This document shows, piece after piece, positions 39,547 through 49,627 of a stretch of DNA of 64,000 bases; the first letter of the stretch is position 1, and every line of letters begins with the position of its first letter. The stretch spans positions 186,001 to 250,000 of the forward strand of contig JADKAE010000009.1 of the NCBI GenBank assembly GCA_016715405.1. The letters run 5' to 3'. A model generated the notes under the pieces. It had not been told where the DNA came from. It did no database searches and saw nothing but the letters and a program-made list of their open reading frames with translations. A program made the translations under genes and the position numbers. This DNA comes from Saprospiraceae bacterium. GTDB taxonomy: Bacteria; Bacteroidota; Bacteroidia; Chitinophagales; Saprospiraceae.

Positions 39547-41348
39547 ATGAGTTTGAGAACGAAGAATAACGATAAAGAAAAACAGCCTGTATCCCTTAGC
39601 TGGGATAAGCTGCGCCAGTCATTAATCATATTCAAGTACGTATTGCCCTACAAGTGGGCCTTTATTATCGGCATGTTTTTCCTGGGAGCCGGCAGTTTGC
39701 TTTTTTTGCTGATTATGAAGGTGCCGGGAGAATTGTTCAACGTGATTTCCGGAGAGGGGCGTTATCCGCTCACTATCAATCAGTTGTTTTTGTTTCTGTT
39801 GCTCTTGCTGGCCGTCCAGAGTGTGATGTCTTATTTCCGCGTGCAGCTATTCGCATTGGTGAGTGAAAAAGTATGGCCCTCATGCGCTCCGATTTATACC
39901 ACAAAATGGTCACGCTGGGTATTCCGTATCTCGAAGAACACAGGGTGGGCGAACTCACCAGCCGTATCACCAACGATGTGACCCAGGTGCAGAATATTTT
40001 TTCGTGGACATTGGCGGAGTTTATACGCCAGCTCATCATCCTGGTGGGCGGTATCGGCATCATTGTGGTCACTATGCCACGCCTGGCGCTTACCATGCTG
40101 GCTACTTTTCCGGTAGTGGTGGTATTGGCCATGTTTTTCGGTAAATACATCCGAAAACTCATGAAACAGCGCCAGGACGAACTCGCGAAAACCAATGTGG
40201 TGGTGGAAGAAACCATGCAGACTATACATACCGTAAAGGCGTACACCAACGAATGGTTCGAAGTGCAGCGCTACGGCAAAAGCCTCAAAGAAGCCGTTGC
40301 CTTATCGCTCAAAGCAGCGCATATGCGCGGGTTGTTTTCGGCTTTTATCATTTTCGTCATGTTCGGCGCCTTGTTTTTTATCATGTGGCGCGCGGCGTTG
40401 ATGGTGCAAACCGGCGATATGCTCAAAGGCGACCTGGTCGATTTTGTGGTGTTTACGGGTATCATCGGCGGAGCTATCGCCAGTCTGGGCAACTTTTATA
40501 CCGAAATCGTTTCGGCTATCGGCGCTACGGAGCGCGTGCAGGAAATCCTGAACCAGCCTTCGGAAGTAGAATTACGCGATGCGCAATTGCTGCCCGAAGA
40601 GCGTTTTGAGGGTAATATAACTTATGAAGACGTACACTTTTCTTACCCTTCGCGACCCGATGTAACCGTATTAAAAGGCATCAGCCTGACCATTCCCGCC
40701 GGCAAAAAAGTAGCGCTGGTAGGCGCCAGCGGCGCCGGCAAATCTACGATTGTACAGTTACTACAACAGTTTTACAAAGCCACGGGCGGCGATATCAAGG
40801 TGGACGGCCGCTCGATTTATTCTTACGATCTTAGCGTATACCGCAAAAACCTGGCCATCGTGCCGCAGGAAGTGCTGCTTTTTGGCGGCACTATCCGCGA
40901 AAATATTAGCTATGGCCGCCCCGGCGCCTCGGATGAAGACATTATCGCCGCTGCCCGCAACGCCAACGCCTGGGATTTTATCCGGACTTTCCCCGACGGC
41001 CTCGATACGCTCGTAGGCGAACGGGGTATCAAACTTTCGGGCGGACAGCGTCAGCGCATTGCCATCGCCAGGGCTATCCTGAAAGACCCCGCTATCCTGT
41101 TGCTCGATGAAGCCACCTCTTCGCTCGATGCCGAGTCGGAAAAAGCCGTGCAGGATGCGCTCAGCAAACTCATGGAAAACCGCACATCCATTATTATCGC
41201 CCACCGCCTTGCTACTATCCGCGATGTGGATTGCATCTACGTGATCGACAACGGAAGGGTGGTGGAGCAAGGTACCCACGAGGAATTGTCAGCGTTGGAA
41301 GACGGCATCTATAATACCCTGGCCAGAATGCAATTCGAACTGGCGTAA
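39547..41348 (+). CDS. ABC transporter, fused permease and ATPase (MsbA-type, frameshifted)
   Basis: About 600 residues: a six-helix transmembrane domain (about 30-330) followed by the nucleotide-binding domain. NBD motifs: Walker A GASGAGKST, Q-loop IVPQEVLLFG, signature LSGGQRQRIAIARA, Walker B ILLLDEATSSLD, switch His IIAHRLATI. This is the export-type architecture of MsbA/LmrA half-transporters, working as a homodimer; lipid, lipopolysaccharide or drug export is possible, but the substrate is not shown. The pieces are 39547-~39870 and ~39870-41348. The join (SEK-V-MALMRSDLYHKM) needs one base near 39870. A terminator follows the stop. Confidence 0.94.
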
Positions 41349-41369
41349 TTAAAGATTCTTTATATATTG

Positions 41370-41407
41370 AGGCTGTTTTTTTTTCTTATTCAAAAACAGC
41401 CTTTTTT
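41370..41407 (+). terminator. Rho-independent terminator after the ABC transporter
   Basis: AGGCTGTTTTT pairs with AAAAACAGCCT around a loop, followed by six T residues. It ends four bases before the start codon of the next gene, which leaves almost no room for a separate promoter downstream of the hairpin. Confidence 0.88.
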
Positions 41408-41411
41408 ATTT

Positions 41412-41938
41412 ATGAAAACCACCTGGTGGATCACTTTAGCGCTCGCAGGTTTACTTTCAACGGCCTGCAATCAACAACAAGGCGGAACTACTTCGAATAC
41501 TGTTTCTAATGAGGCTACCTTCGAAGGTTGCGGCATAGGTAAAGCCGCTCCCGCACAACCGCCTTCTGCTTCTATTGAAACCGACCTCTTACTCAAACAC
41601 TATTGGGTGTGGGAATTCTGTATTTATGGCGAAACCCGGAATTGGGCCGTGCCATGGAAGGCCGCTGGTTTCAATTTAAACCCGACGGCACCTTTGAATA
41701 CGGCCAATGGGAAACGCTCGTATGCCGTGGTACCTGGTCGCTTCGTACCGTGAAAGACAAATTGCGCATCAAACTCGATGCCGAAATCGACGACCACGAC
41801 AGCGAATTCGAAATCCAGGGCCATACCGACGATGCTATGTCGTGGGTAGGTACCGATACCTACAACCAAAGCAGTATGATTATTAAAACGATCAATCTGC
41901 TTACCCGGCCTACTCGGAAGCAGTTTGGGAGGGAGTAG
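41412..41938 (+). CDS. Small lipoprotein of unknown function (frameshifted)
   Basis: About 175 residues. The ATG at 41412 gives a classical lipoprotein signal, with the lipidated Cys19 in LLSTAC; an earlier in-frame codon lies inside the terminator and is unlikely. The mature part has beta-strand character: EGRWFQFKPDGTFEYGQW, CRGTWSLRTVKDKLRI, MSWVGTDTYNQSSMIIKTI, suggestive of a lipocalin-like small barrel as in many Bacteroidota lipoproteins. Pieces 41412-~41635 and ~41630-41938. Exact family not recognised. It precedes the amylase, in the same direction. Confidence 0.7.
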
Positions 41939-42026
41939 TTTTGGATGTTAAATGTTTGATGCTTGATGTTGTATGCTTAATTAGTTGATAATCAATCATC
42001 TAACATTCGATAAAAATTATCCGATT

Positions 42027-43444
42027 ATGCGCATAAGAACTCTTTTCTTGTTTCTCGTGGTGATAGTCCTTGTTGTAGCATCATCATGCAAAAGATCGCC
42101 CGATGCGGCGGCGACTCCATACGAAGATCCTACCACTACTACGGCGTGTATGGCATGCCCTGACTGGGCTGCTAATGCCAATATTTACGAGGTAAACATC
42201 AGGCAAGATACGCCGGAAGGCACCTTTAAAGCCTTTGCTGCTCACCTGCCGCGACTCAAACAAATGGGGGTCGATGTTTTATGGCTGATGCCCGTTTTTC
42301 CCATCAGCGAAGCCAAGCGGAAAGGTACTTTGGGCAGCTATTATGCCGTGGCCGATTATACCGCCGTAAACCCCAACTACGGCACCATTGAAGAATTCAA
42401 AGCCCTTGTAGATACCATACACCAATTGGGCATGAAAGTCATACTCGACTGGGTGCCCAATCACACCGGCTGGGACCATCCTGGATCACCCAGCATCCGG
42501 ATTATTATACCCAGGATACATCGGGTAACGTAGTCGACCCCATCGACCCAAAGACGGGCAAATCCTGGGGCTGGACCGATGTGGCCGACCTGAATTACGA
42601 CAACAAAGCCATGCGCCAGGCGATGACGGACGCTTTTCTGTATTGGCTGAAAGAAGTCGGGGTTGACGGCTACCGGTGCGACGTGGCCGGCGAAGTGCCC
42701 GATGATTATTGGCAACAAACGATTCCTGTGCTTAGACAAGCAAACCCGGCTTTGTTTATGCTGGCCGAAGCCGAACACGCCCCTCACCGCAATACCGATT
42801 GTTTTGCGATGTCTTACGGCTGGAGCTTCCACTCATTGATGAACGAGATTGCCGCCGGTAAAGCCGGGGCAAACGACGTTTACGAGTGGTTGAAGAAAGA
42901 CCGGGCAACTTTTGCCAAAGGCTACCACATGCACTTCATCACCAACCACGACGAAAATTCGTGGAACGGCACCGAATACGAACGTTTGGGAGATGCCGTA
43001 GACGCGTTGGCTGTGCTCGCCTTTACTTTTGACGGGATGCCGCTTATATACAGCGGCCAGGAATCTGCTATGAACAAACGCCTGACATTTTTTGAAAAAG
43101 ATACCATCGACTGGGGGAATTATGAAAAGGCGCCTTTTTATACCACTTTACTCGATCTAAAACATCGCAATAAAGCCCTTTGGAACGGCCCTGCCGGCGG
43201 CAAACTAACGCGCCTGGCTTCTTCAGATGATAAGTCTGTTTTCGCTTTCTACCGCGAAAAAGACGGCCAACGCGTGGTAGTAATCCTCAACCTCAGCAAA
43301 AAACCTAAGTCGTTTACGCTTGATGTCACCCCCATTGCCGGCGATTATACCGATCTGTTTGCCCAAAAATCCGTCAAATTGGCCTCCTCCAACCAGTCTT
43401 TTGAACTGAAAGCATGGGAATATCTTGTCTTTGAACTTAATTAA
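42027..43444 (+). CDS. GH13 alpha-amylase family lipoprotein (frameshifted)
   Basis: About 472 residues. Lipoprotein signal with the likely lipidated Cys21 (VVASSC) from the ATG at 42027, so it is attached to the envelope. GH13 barrel with the conserved regions: I VILDWVPNHTGWDHP, II GVDGYRCDVAGEV (nucleophile Asp), III MLAEAEHA (acid/base Glu), IV FITNHDENSW (stabilising Asp), and a C-terminal beta domain (VVVILNLSKKPKSFTLDV). It hydrolyses alpha-1,4-glucan. The pieces are 42027-~42480 and ~42480-43444; one missing T near 42481 would give WDHPWITQHPDYY. Next to a sugar MFS transporter in the same direction: starch breakdown and uptake (inferred). Confidence 0.92.
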
Positions 43445-43446
43445 AT

Positions 43447-43562
43447 AGCGTTTAGGGCTTAGCAGTCAGGTCTTAGCGGGTAGCACTTTGCGCTTAGCAA
43501 TCTGCAGCAGAGTCCGAATCGCTAAGCCCTAAGCCCTAAGCCCTAAGCCCTAACTGCTAACA
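43447..43562. repeat. Inverted heptamer array (TTAGGGC / GCCCTAA)
   Basis: The left arm (43450-43500) has degenerate TTAGGGC/TTAGCGG copies; the right arm has four tandem CCCTAAG units (43526-43553) then CTAACTGCTAAC. It occupies the whole gap between the amylase and MFS genes, ending 11 bases before the MFS start. Confidence 0.87.
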
Positions 43563-43573
43563 ACCAACAACAT

Positions 43574-44950
43574 ATGAGCATCCAAACCCGTACAAACCAG
43601 CCAAAATCGAAACCACAGCTAAGCTTTTGGGAGATTTGGAACATGAGCTTCGGCTTTCTGGGCATCCAGATGGGCTTTGCCCTGCAAAATGCCAACGCGA
43701 GTCGCATCTTGCAGACCTATGGCGCCGACGTGCACCACCTCTCCTGGTTCTGGCTGGTAGCGCCTATCACCGGCATGATTGTGCAGCCCATCATAGGCCA
43801 TTACAGCGATCGCACCTGGAACCGCTTGGGCCGGCGCCGGCCTTATTTCCTTACCGGGGCCATCCTGGCCGCTATCGGGCTTATTTTGATGCCCAATTCT
43901 TCTTCGTTTACGGCCTATATGCCGGCATTGTGGATTGGCGCAGGTATGTTGATGATCATGGATGCTTCGTTTAATGTGGCGATGGAGCCGTTTAGGGCTT
44001 TGGTGGCCGACAAGCTGCCCAGTGATCAGCGTACGTTGGGGTTTTCGGTGCAGACTATGCTCATCGGCATCGGCGCCGTGATAGGCTCCTGGTTGCCTTA
44101 TGTGCTGGCCAACTTTTTTAATGTCGAAAGTCAAGCCGATCCCGGGGTGGTGCCCTATAACCTGATTTTGTCGTTTGTTATCGGCGCGGCGACCCTGGTG
44201 GGCGCTATTTTGTGGACCGTCATTCGAACCCGCGAATACTCACCTGAAGAGCAGGCCCAGTATGCCGGCGAGGAAGTGAGCAACGAACACGAAAGCATCT
44301 TAGCGATCTTTACCGATTTTGCCCGCATGCCCCGCACGATGCTGCAATTGGGCCTGGTGCAGTTTTTTTCGTGGTTTGCGCTGTTTTCCATGTGGGTGTT
44401 TACCACGCCGGCACTTGCCCAGCACGTATGGGATTTGTCCAAGGACGACCGCAGCTCCGCCGCATTTAATGAAGCCGGTAATTATGTAGGCGTTATTTTC
44501 GGCGTGTACAACCTGGTATCCGCCGCTTTTGCGCTTTTATTGCCATATATCGCTCACAAACTGGGCCGGAAACGCACACATGCCGCTTGTCTGATAGCCG
44601 GCGGCCTGGGCCTCATGTCTATTTGGTTGATCAATGACCCCTCGATGAAGTGGGCGCTCAATTTGTCAATGGTGGGCGTGGGTATTGCCTGGGCCAGTAT
44701 TCTGGCAATGCCTTATGCCATTCTCGCAGGCTCTATCCCGCTGAAAAAGATGGGCGTGTATATGGGGATTTTTAATTTCTTTATCACTTTCCCCCAAATT
44801 GTAAATGGCATTTTTAACGGGCCGATAGTGCATTCGCTGTATAATGATAAGGCCATCTGGGCCATCGTTATGGCAGGGGTGTTTATGCTTTTGGCCGCTG
44901 TCAGCGTACTTTTTGTGGAGGATAAGGATGATGTGCCTTCGGCAGGTTAG
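43574..44950 (+). CDS. MFS sugar transporter (SLC45/GPH-like)
   Basis: 458 residues with 12 predicted membrane helices. N-terminal SFWEIWNMSFGFLGIQMGFALQNANASRI and the cytoplasmic loop HYSDRTWNRLGRRRPYF are typical of the SLC45-type sucrose/maltose-proton symporters. The second half repeats the signature (HKLGRKRTHAACL). The frame is intact. Placed directly after the GH13 lipoprotein, it is likely the inner membrane importer of the maltodextrin or maltose produced (inference). The stop codon TAG at 44948-44950 is the first copy of a downstream repeat unit (GGCAGgTTAG). Confidence 0.9.
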   Translation: MSIQTRTNQPKSKPQLSFWEIWNMSFGFLGIQMGFALQNANASRILQTYGADVHHLSWFWLVAPITGMIVQPIIGHYSDRTWNRLGRRRPYFLTGAILAAIGLILMPNSSSFTAYMPALWIGAGMLMIMDASFNVAMEPFRALVADKLPSDQRTLGFSVQTMLIGIGAVIGSWLPYVLANFFNVESQADPGVVPYNLILSFVIGAATLVGAILWTVIRTREYSPEEQAQYAGEEVSNEHESILAIFTDFARMPRTMLQLGLVQFFSWFALFSMWVFTTPALAQHVWDLSKDDRSSAAFNEAGNYVGVIFGVYNLVSAAFALLLPYIAHKLGRKRTHAACLIAGGLGLMSIWLINDPSMKWALNLSMVGVGIAWASILAMPYAILAGSIPLKKMGVYMGIFNFFITFPQIVNGIFNGPIVHSLYNDKAIWAIVMAGVFMLLAAVSVLFVEDKDDVPSAG

Positions 44951-45199
44951 TGCCTTCGGCAGTTTAGCGATAGGGTTTAGTGCATTCGCAGTTTAGTGCC
45001 TTCGCAGTTTAGTGCCTTCGGCAGTTTAGCGATAGGGTTTAGTGCATTCGCAGTTTAGTGCATACGCAGTTTAGCTAAACACCTAAACCCTAACGCTAAA
45101 CCCTAACCCTAACGCTAACGCTAAACCCAATCGCTAAACCCAATCGCTAAACCAATCCAGGCAACTTCCCAGGAATCGCTAAACCCGCCAAAGGCGCTA
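44941..45199. repeat. Large inverted array (GGCAGTTTAG... / ...CGCTAAACCC)
   Basis: The left half has many TTTAG-containing units (GCAGTTTAGTGCCTTC, TTTAGCGATAGGG, GCATTCGCAGTTTAG). The right half, from about 45075, has CTAAACCCTAACGCTAAACC and the 13-mer CCCAATCGCTAAA repeated, ending GCGCTAAACC. It fills the gap between two convergent genes and supplies the stop codon on each side (TAG at 44948-44950 and TAG as CTA at 45197-45199). Confidence 0.9.
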
Positions 45200-46913
45200 A
45201 ACCTCTTCTCCAAATCCAAAACTGAAATTTTTCCTCCGCTTAAACCGGTCGGTACCGGCTTTATAATACCCGCTGACCCAATCCTTTGGGCGAGGCTTGA
45301 GGAATCTTCTTTTTAGCCTCTCTTCGTCGGTAGAAGTATCTTTGCTGGACAGAAACCGGAAGTAAAGGTGGTCGAACAGCCTGAAAAATTCGCCCAGGTA
45401 GATATCCTGCACCCTGGTTTGCCCTGGCTTGTTGCTACAGGGTATGATCACCATGTTTTCGTCGTTTTTATTGGTAGAGGGCTGGCTGAAATTAGCCGAG
45501 CCGGTAATCACCAAAGGTTCGGGACCCAGGGGGTCTTTTAGTAAAAATTTGGTATGAATATATTGGGCATTTGAGCCGTTGAAGCCGGTGTGAATTTCGT
45601 TGAGCCACTGTCCGAAATTGTTATTCATTTTGCTGCCTGCGGTGGCAATCACGTCGGGGTCGGCACTGTATTTTTGGGCTACTTCTTCGTTGGTGCGGCC
45701 GCTGTTGAGCATGATATACCTGACGGCAGGAGAGTCTTCGTCAATTTTTTTTATAAAACGATCATCCAAATTAAAAGGCAGCGTGATAGCTGCCATTTTT
45801 TCGGCGGCGCCAAATACTTCTGCATAGAAATCGAGCATTTTCAGGCCTTTACGCGGACTAAAGATGGGCGTCATTTTGTTTTGGGGCAATGTATCGAGCG
45901 TCACATCGGGCCAGATAGCGCTGACTTGTGTGGCCAGCGCGCCTATCTTGGGGTCTTCTTTGAGCAAATCCCAGTACTGAAGAAAAGAAGCGGCAAGCGT
46001 TTTGTCCTTGATACAATGCCCTACATTGGAATGTCCGAATATACCGCCTTCCGACAGGTTAGTACTGCCGGTCCACACCATGATAGGTTTATTGTCTTTT
46101 AATAAAACCATAAACTTGTTGTGCGGAATACCATCGGTATTTTCACGGGCATAGGTGATTTTTCTATCGTTGAGCTTGAAGCCGGCGGCTTTCAAGGAGG
46201 CTTATTTTGCTTGGTCTGGCTGTCGTGGCCACGTGCTTCGTATACGATTTGCACATCGGCGCCCCTGTCGAGCGCTTGTTTGAATAATACCGGAATGTCG
46301 GGAAAATCGAGCTCGTACATCGCTACACGCAGCCCAAATCGCTTGTCTTTGGCTTGTTCGATAAAGGCAATAATCGCCTCGTACAACCCCCTGGACAACC
46401 AGTCGTAGCGCTCTTTTTTTTGCTCGGGACTCAGCGATTCTGCGTTGGGTCTGATATTGTGAAATCGCTCTACATAAGCCTGCGATGCAGCTACGGCGCG
46501 GTTGAAGTATATTTCGTGTAATTTATGCTTATAGGGCTCGGGACTTACCGTGATAACCAGCGGTTCCTGAAGTTGCGGTTGGGTAGGCGCGCGGTGACCG
46601 GAAATACGTGGTATTCGTATTTCCGGTCCTGGCTCACGGCAAAATCAGCCCACACAAATGATTGTATGGGGTGGAGATTGGTGGGATATCTTACGCCTGG
46701 CTGTGGGTCGGGCATTACGGCTTCAAAAGGTTTATACCCCTCCATCCAGGCTTCTTCCAGAAACTTTCCTTTTTTGTCAAACTTCTTTCTGAAAAAAGCA
46801 AAGCCGAGCAGGTTTGCAGTAGCTTCTTCCCTGGCATCCATAGCCAATGTAATTACATGGGTGCCTGCTATGGCATGTACGCTGAAATGTTGGTTGAATG
46901 TACCTGTTCGCAT
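45197..46913 (-). CDS. Phospholipase D-like (double HKD) protein (frameshifted)
   Basis: About 570 residues without signal peptide. Two PLD catalytic motifs are visible: HNKFMVLLKDN...GSTNLSEGG and HTKFLLKDPLG...GSANFS. PLD-superfamily enzymes use the paired His to cleave phosphodiester bonds in lipids or nucleic acid. The N-terminal ~240 residues, with no clear match (MDAREEATANLLGFAFFRK, WADFAVSQDRKYEYHVFPV), may be a targeting or regulatory region. The pieces are 46913-~46550, ~46545-46195 and 46195-45197. The absence of an export signal favours a cytosolic nuclease or phospholipase; which of these is not determined. The stop codon lies in a repeat unit. Confidence 0.82.
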
Positions 46914-46950
46914 GAAATGACGGGATTTAATGCGAATATAAAGATAATTT

Positions 46951-47041
46951 GCTGATGTGCTGATGAGTTGCTGATGTGCTGATAATCTGCGAACAAAAGC
47001 AAAGCATCAGCAAATCAGCACATCAGCACATCAGCACATCA
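46951..47041. repeat. Inverted octamer array (GCTGATGT / ATCAGCAC)
   Basis: The left arm GCTGATGTGCTGATGAGTTG carries on with GCTGATGTGCTGATAATC, the right arm has four or five ATCAGCAC/ATCAGCAA octamers (47004-47040), with a loop around GAACAAAAGC. The last unit provides the TGA stop (TCA at 47039-47041) of the minus-strand haloperoxidase-like gene. Confidence 0.88.
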
Positions 47042-48578
47042 TTCCGCTCCATCCGCCTGCGCTACCACGACCGAATAGTTGCCTACCAGGTGGCCGGTTT
47101 CTATGCCGACTGTGGCATCGAACCGGTAGTGGATGCCTCCATAAATACGAGATTCTGCAGCTTCTTCCGCCCAGGCATCAAATTGGGCCTTGTCTTCGGG
47201 GAAGATATGCGCCAGCACCGTGGCCGCCGCCGCCGAAAACGTGGAATGCCCCGATGTATAACTGGGGAAGTTGGGTATGCCCAGTATCGTTTGAAATCCA
47301 GGGATGGCCTGCGACGGCCGCGGGTAATGGTAATAGTATTTGGCATCCCAGCAAGCTATGCCGGCATCCATGATGGCCATATTCATGTAAGCGAAGGTGC
47401 GGGCAGTGCGCAGGGGATTGTAATTGCGAGCCAATAAGGCATCACTGGCAAAGCGGTTCCAGTGCCCCGGCGGTGTGTAGGTGCCCAGGCCATCCGACCA
47501 GAAGTTGGCAATGCGGCGCTGCTCGGTGGTCAGATTGTCTTGAACCTCTTGTAATTCTTCCGCATCGCGTTGAAATTCGGGCGAGCCGGGCGCGGGAGGT
47601 GGCCCTGGACGAACAGTGGTGATGTCGGGTACGCACCAGGGTTTAACCTTCCCAAAAAGCGGCGCCAGGCCAACCGGACGCTGCGGTATTTCGAGGTTTT
47701 CCCAGTGCCACCCAAAGCGATCCTGGGCTGCCTGGGCTATCGAATCGGAGACGGGCTTTGGGGTTTGTGCATTTTTCATGCCATCAGTGGATGCGCGTGC
47801 AAGGAATCGGGCAGCTACGGCGCGTCCCAATGAGTCGCCGGCCACCAGGTCGCTTTCTACGTTCATGCCGGCCCACAAACGGCTGCTTTTGTGCTCTTCG
47901 GCTTTGGCCGCCAGGAAGTCTTTCTCAAGCGGAAACATGGCAGTGAGCACAGCTTTTGACACTGCCGCAATGACAGCGTCTTCTGACGGATAAGCAGGCA
48001 GACCGCTGTGGGGTAACAAGGCTTCAATACTGCTGTCCACCTCGTGCGGCGCCGGCCGGTTGAATTGGTATTTGTGATACCAGGCGGCGATCATTGCATC
48101 GTATTGAGCGGCGCTCCAATAGGCCAGCATCCGGCACGTGTAAGGTGGATTAGCAAATGGAAATAAAGGATATTGTGAGGGTTGGCTGCATTCGGAGCAG
48201 GGTAAGTGCCATCAGGATTGGGGGCGGGGATCAGGTTGTACTTGGCGGCCAGCTCGCGGGCTATCTCGTTCCAGCGTACCAACGCATTGCCGCCCCAATA
48301 TTGTACTGCGGCTTTTGGCTCGACGAGAGTCCGGAGGCGGCGTTTTTCAGGTCTTCTAATTCAGCCAGGTATGCTGCGGAGCTCGCATCTGATGGTGCAG
48401 GAATTCCGATCTCCGCGCCATCGGTTAGTAATACCGGATCCCAGTTGCCGCCGTTTTCATCCAAGGTGGCAAAGGTATAAGGTTCTATGACAGCTTCTGT
48501 AGGCAGGTCTTTTTCGCAAGACCAAAAAGTGTTCGCAAGAATCAAGATAATTGGTAAAAGGTATATTGATTTTTTCAT
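47039..48578 (-). CDS. Vanadium haloperoxidase-like / PAP2 superfamily lipoprotein (frameshifted)
   Basis: About 513 residues. Lipoprotein signal with likely lipidated Cys21 (FWSC). C-terminal half has the vanadate/phosphate-binding motifs of the PAP2-haloperoxidase fold: KYYYHYPRPSQ, PSYTSGHSTFSAA and SRIYGGIHYRFD. The helical N-terminal half and the size match vanadium-dependent haloperoxidase relatives in Bacteroidota rather than simple PAP2 phosphatases. The pieces are 48578-~48265, ~48282-48125 and 48130-47039. Reaction (halide oxidation or phosphate ester hydrolysis) cannot be decided from sequence. The outer membrane barrel 31 bases upstream on the same strand suggests one operon. Confidence 0.86.
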
Positions 48579-48608
48579 GGTCGGAAATTGTGTGGGTGAT
48601 GGAATGGA

Positions 48609-49523
48609 TTAATGCCAGATATTGAACTGATACGTCACACCGCCGGTAAGTACAAGCGATTGGCCCATGTTGCGGCCTGCGACGACATATCCGCCGGAAG
48701 CAATGATGCCTAGTCCTGTGCCCGAAAGTGGATAATACTGCACGCCTGCGCCGAGCCGGGTAAAGTTCATTTTGTTGGAAGGGAAGGGGGCGTCCTGGCG
48801 GCGAATATCGAAGCCGCCCAGCGTTTGCAGGCCATCCATTAGTAATTCTGCTTTGAGGGTGCCCGCCGGATTCCACCAGCCTAAAGCGGCGCCGTAATCC
48901 AGTGCGTTGGGCATGTCCACTTCGTCGGTATAATAATCCTGGGTAGTGTAGTAATAGTCGCGCTCGATAGTGGTGTTTCCACGCAGGTGGTAACCCGATT
49001 GGGCACGCGCATACCATCCTTTCCATTGGTATTGGACAATAGCCCGCAGGGACCCATCTACGCAGCCCAGTCCGAGACTAAAAGGCATATAATCGGCCAA
49101 GTAGTTAGATGCGGGTACGGTCAAGCCGGCAGTGGCGTGCAGGGTGAGTGCGCTTTCTCCCGATTTGAATTCAAGCGCTTTGGCTTTGATCCACAATCCA
49201 GCGTCCTGAATGCCGCTTACGCCGGTCATTTGTCCGGCGCTGGCTGAAGTGCGTACCCAGGGCAAACCGGCAATGACGTTGATGCGCTCGGTAATTCCCA
49301 GGGCAAACATTGGCATCACCGTTTGGCGGGTGAGTGTGCCGATATTGCCGTTATCTCGTTTGAGGGTACCTTCCCAGTATTCGTCCCAGGTGTCGTGGGT
49401 ATATAAAGCAGCCAGGCAAATCTGGCCTTTATCCATATAAATGGCGTCGCTGGGCGTTTGAGCCGATAGGTTCAATGACAGGGCGAGCGCTATGGCCGGC
49501 GCCCATAGTTTGAGATATTTCAT
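48609..49523 (-). CDS. Outer membrane barrel protein (Phenol_MetA_deg-like)
   Basis: 304 residues with signal peptide (LWAPAIALALSLNLSAQ). Amphipathic strand-like runs throughout (ERINVIAGLPWVRTSASAG, ALTLHATAGLTVPAS, TRLGAGVQYYPLSGTG, LVLTGGVTYQFNIW), typical of a 12-strand-size barrel. The general pattern fits the Phenol_MetA_deg/transporter outer membrane group. First gene of the pair with the haloperoxidase-like lipoprotein. It may carry substrate to that enzyme (inference). The frame is intact. Confidence 0.78.
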   Translation of the reverse strand: MKYLKLWAPAIALALSLNLSAQTPSDAIYMDKGQICLAALYTHDTWDEYWEGTLKRDNGNIGTLTRQTVMPMFALGITERINVIAGLPWVRTSASAGQMTGVSGIQDAGLWIKAKALEFKSGESALTLHATAGLTVPASNYLADYMPFSLGLGCVDGSLRAIVQYQWKGWYARAQSGYHLRGNTTIERDYYYTTQDYYTDEVDMPNALDYGAALGWWNPAGTLKAELLMDGLQTLGGFDIRRQDAPFPSNKMNFTRLGAGVQYYPLSGTGLGIIASGGYVVAGRNMGQSLVLTGGVTYQFNIWH

Positions 49524-49627
49524 GCCAATTGGGTGTTGATATAGGTAAAAAATACGAAAATCCGCAGTGACGGGTGTTCAATGCCGTTGCGGAATTTGAT
49601 TCAATCAAAAGCTAATAAAAAAATTAA

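Noticed and set aside
45075..45160. Telomere-like CCCTAA repeats
   Set aside because: Mixed units (CTAAACCC, CTAACG, CAATCG) inside an inverted array between two genes; no linear chromosome end is implied.
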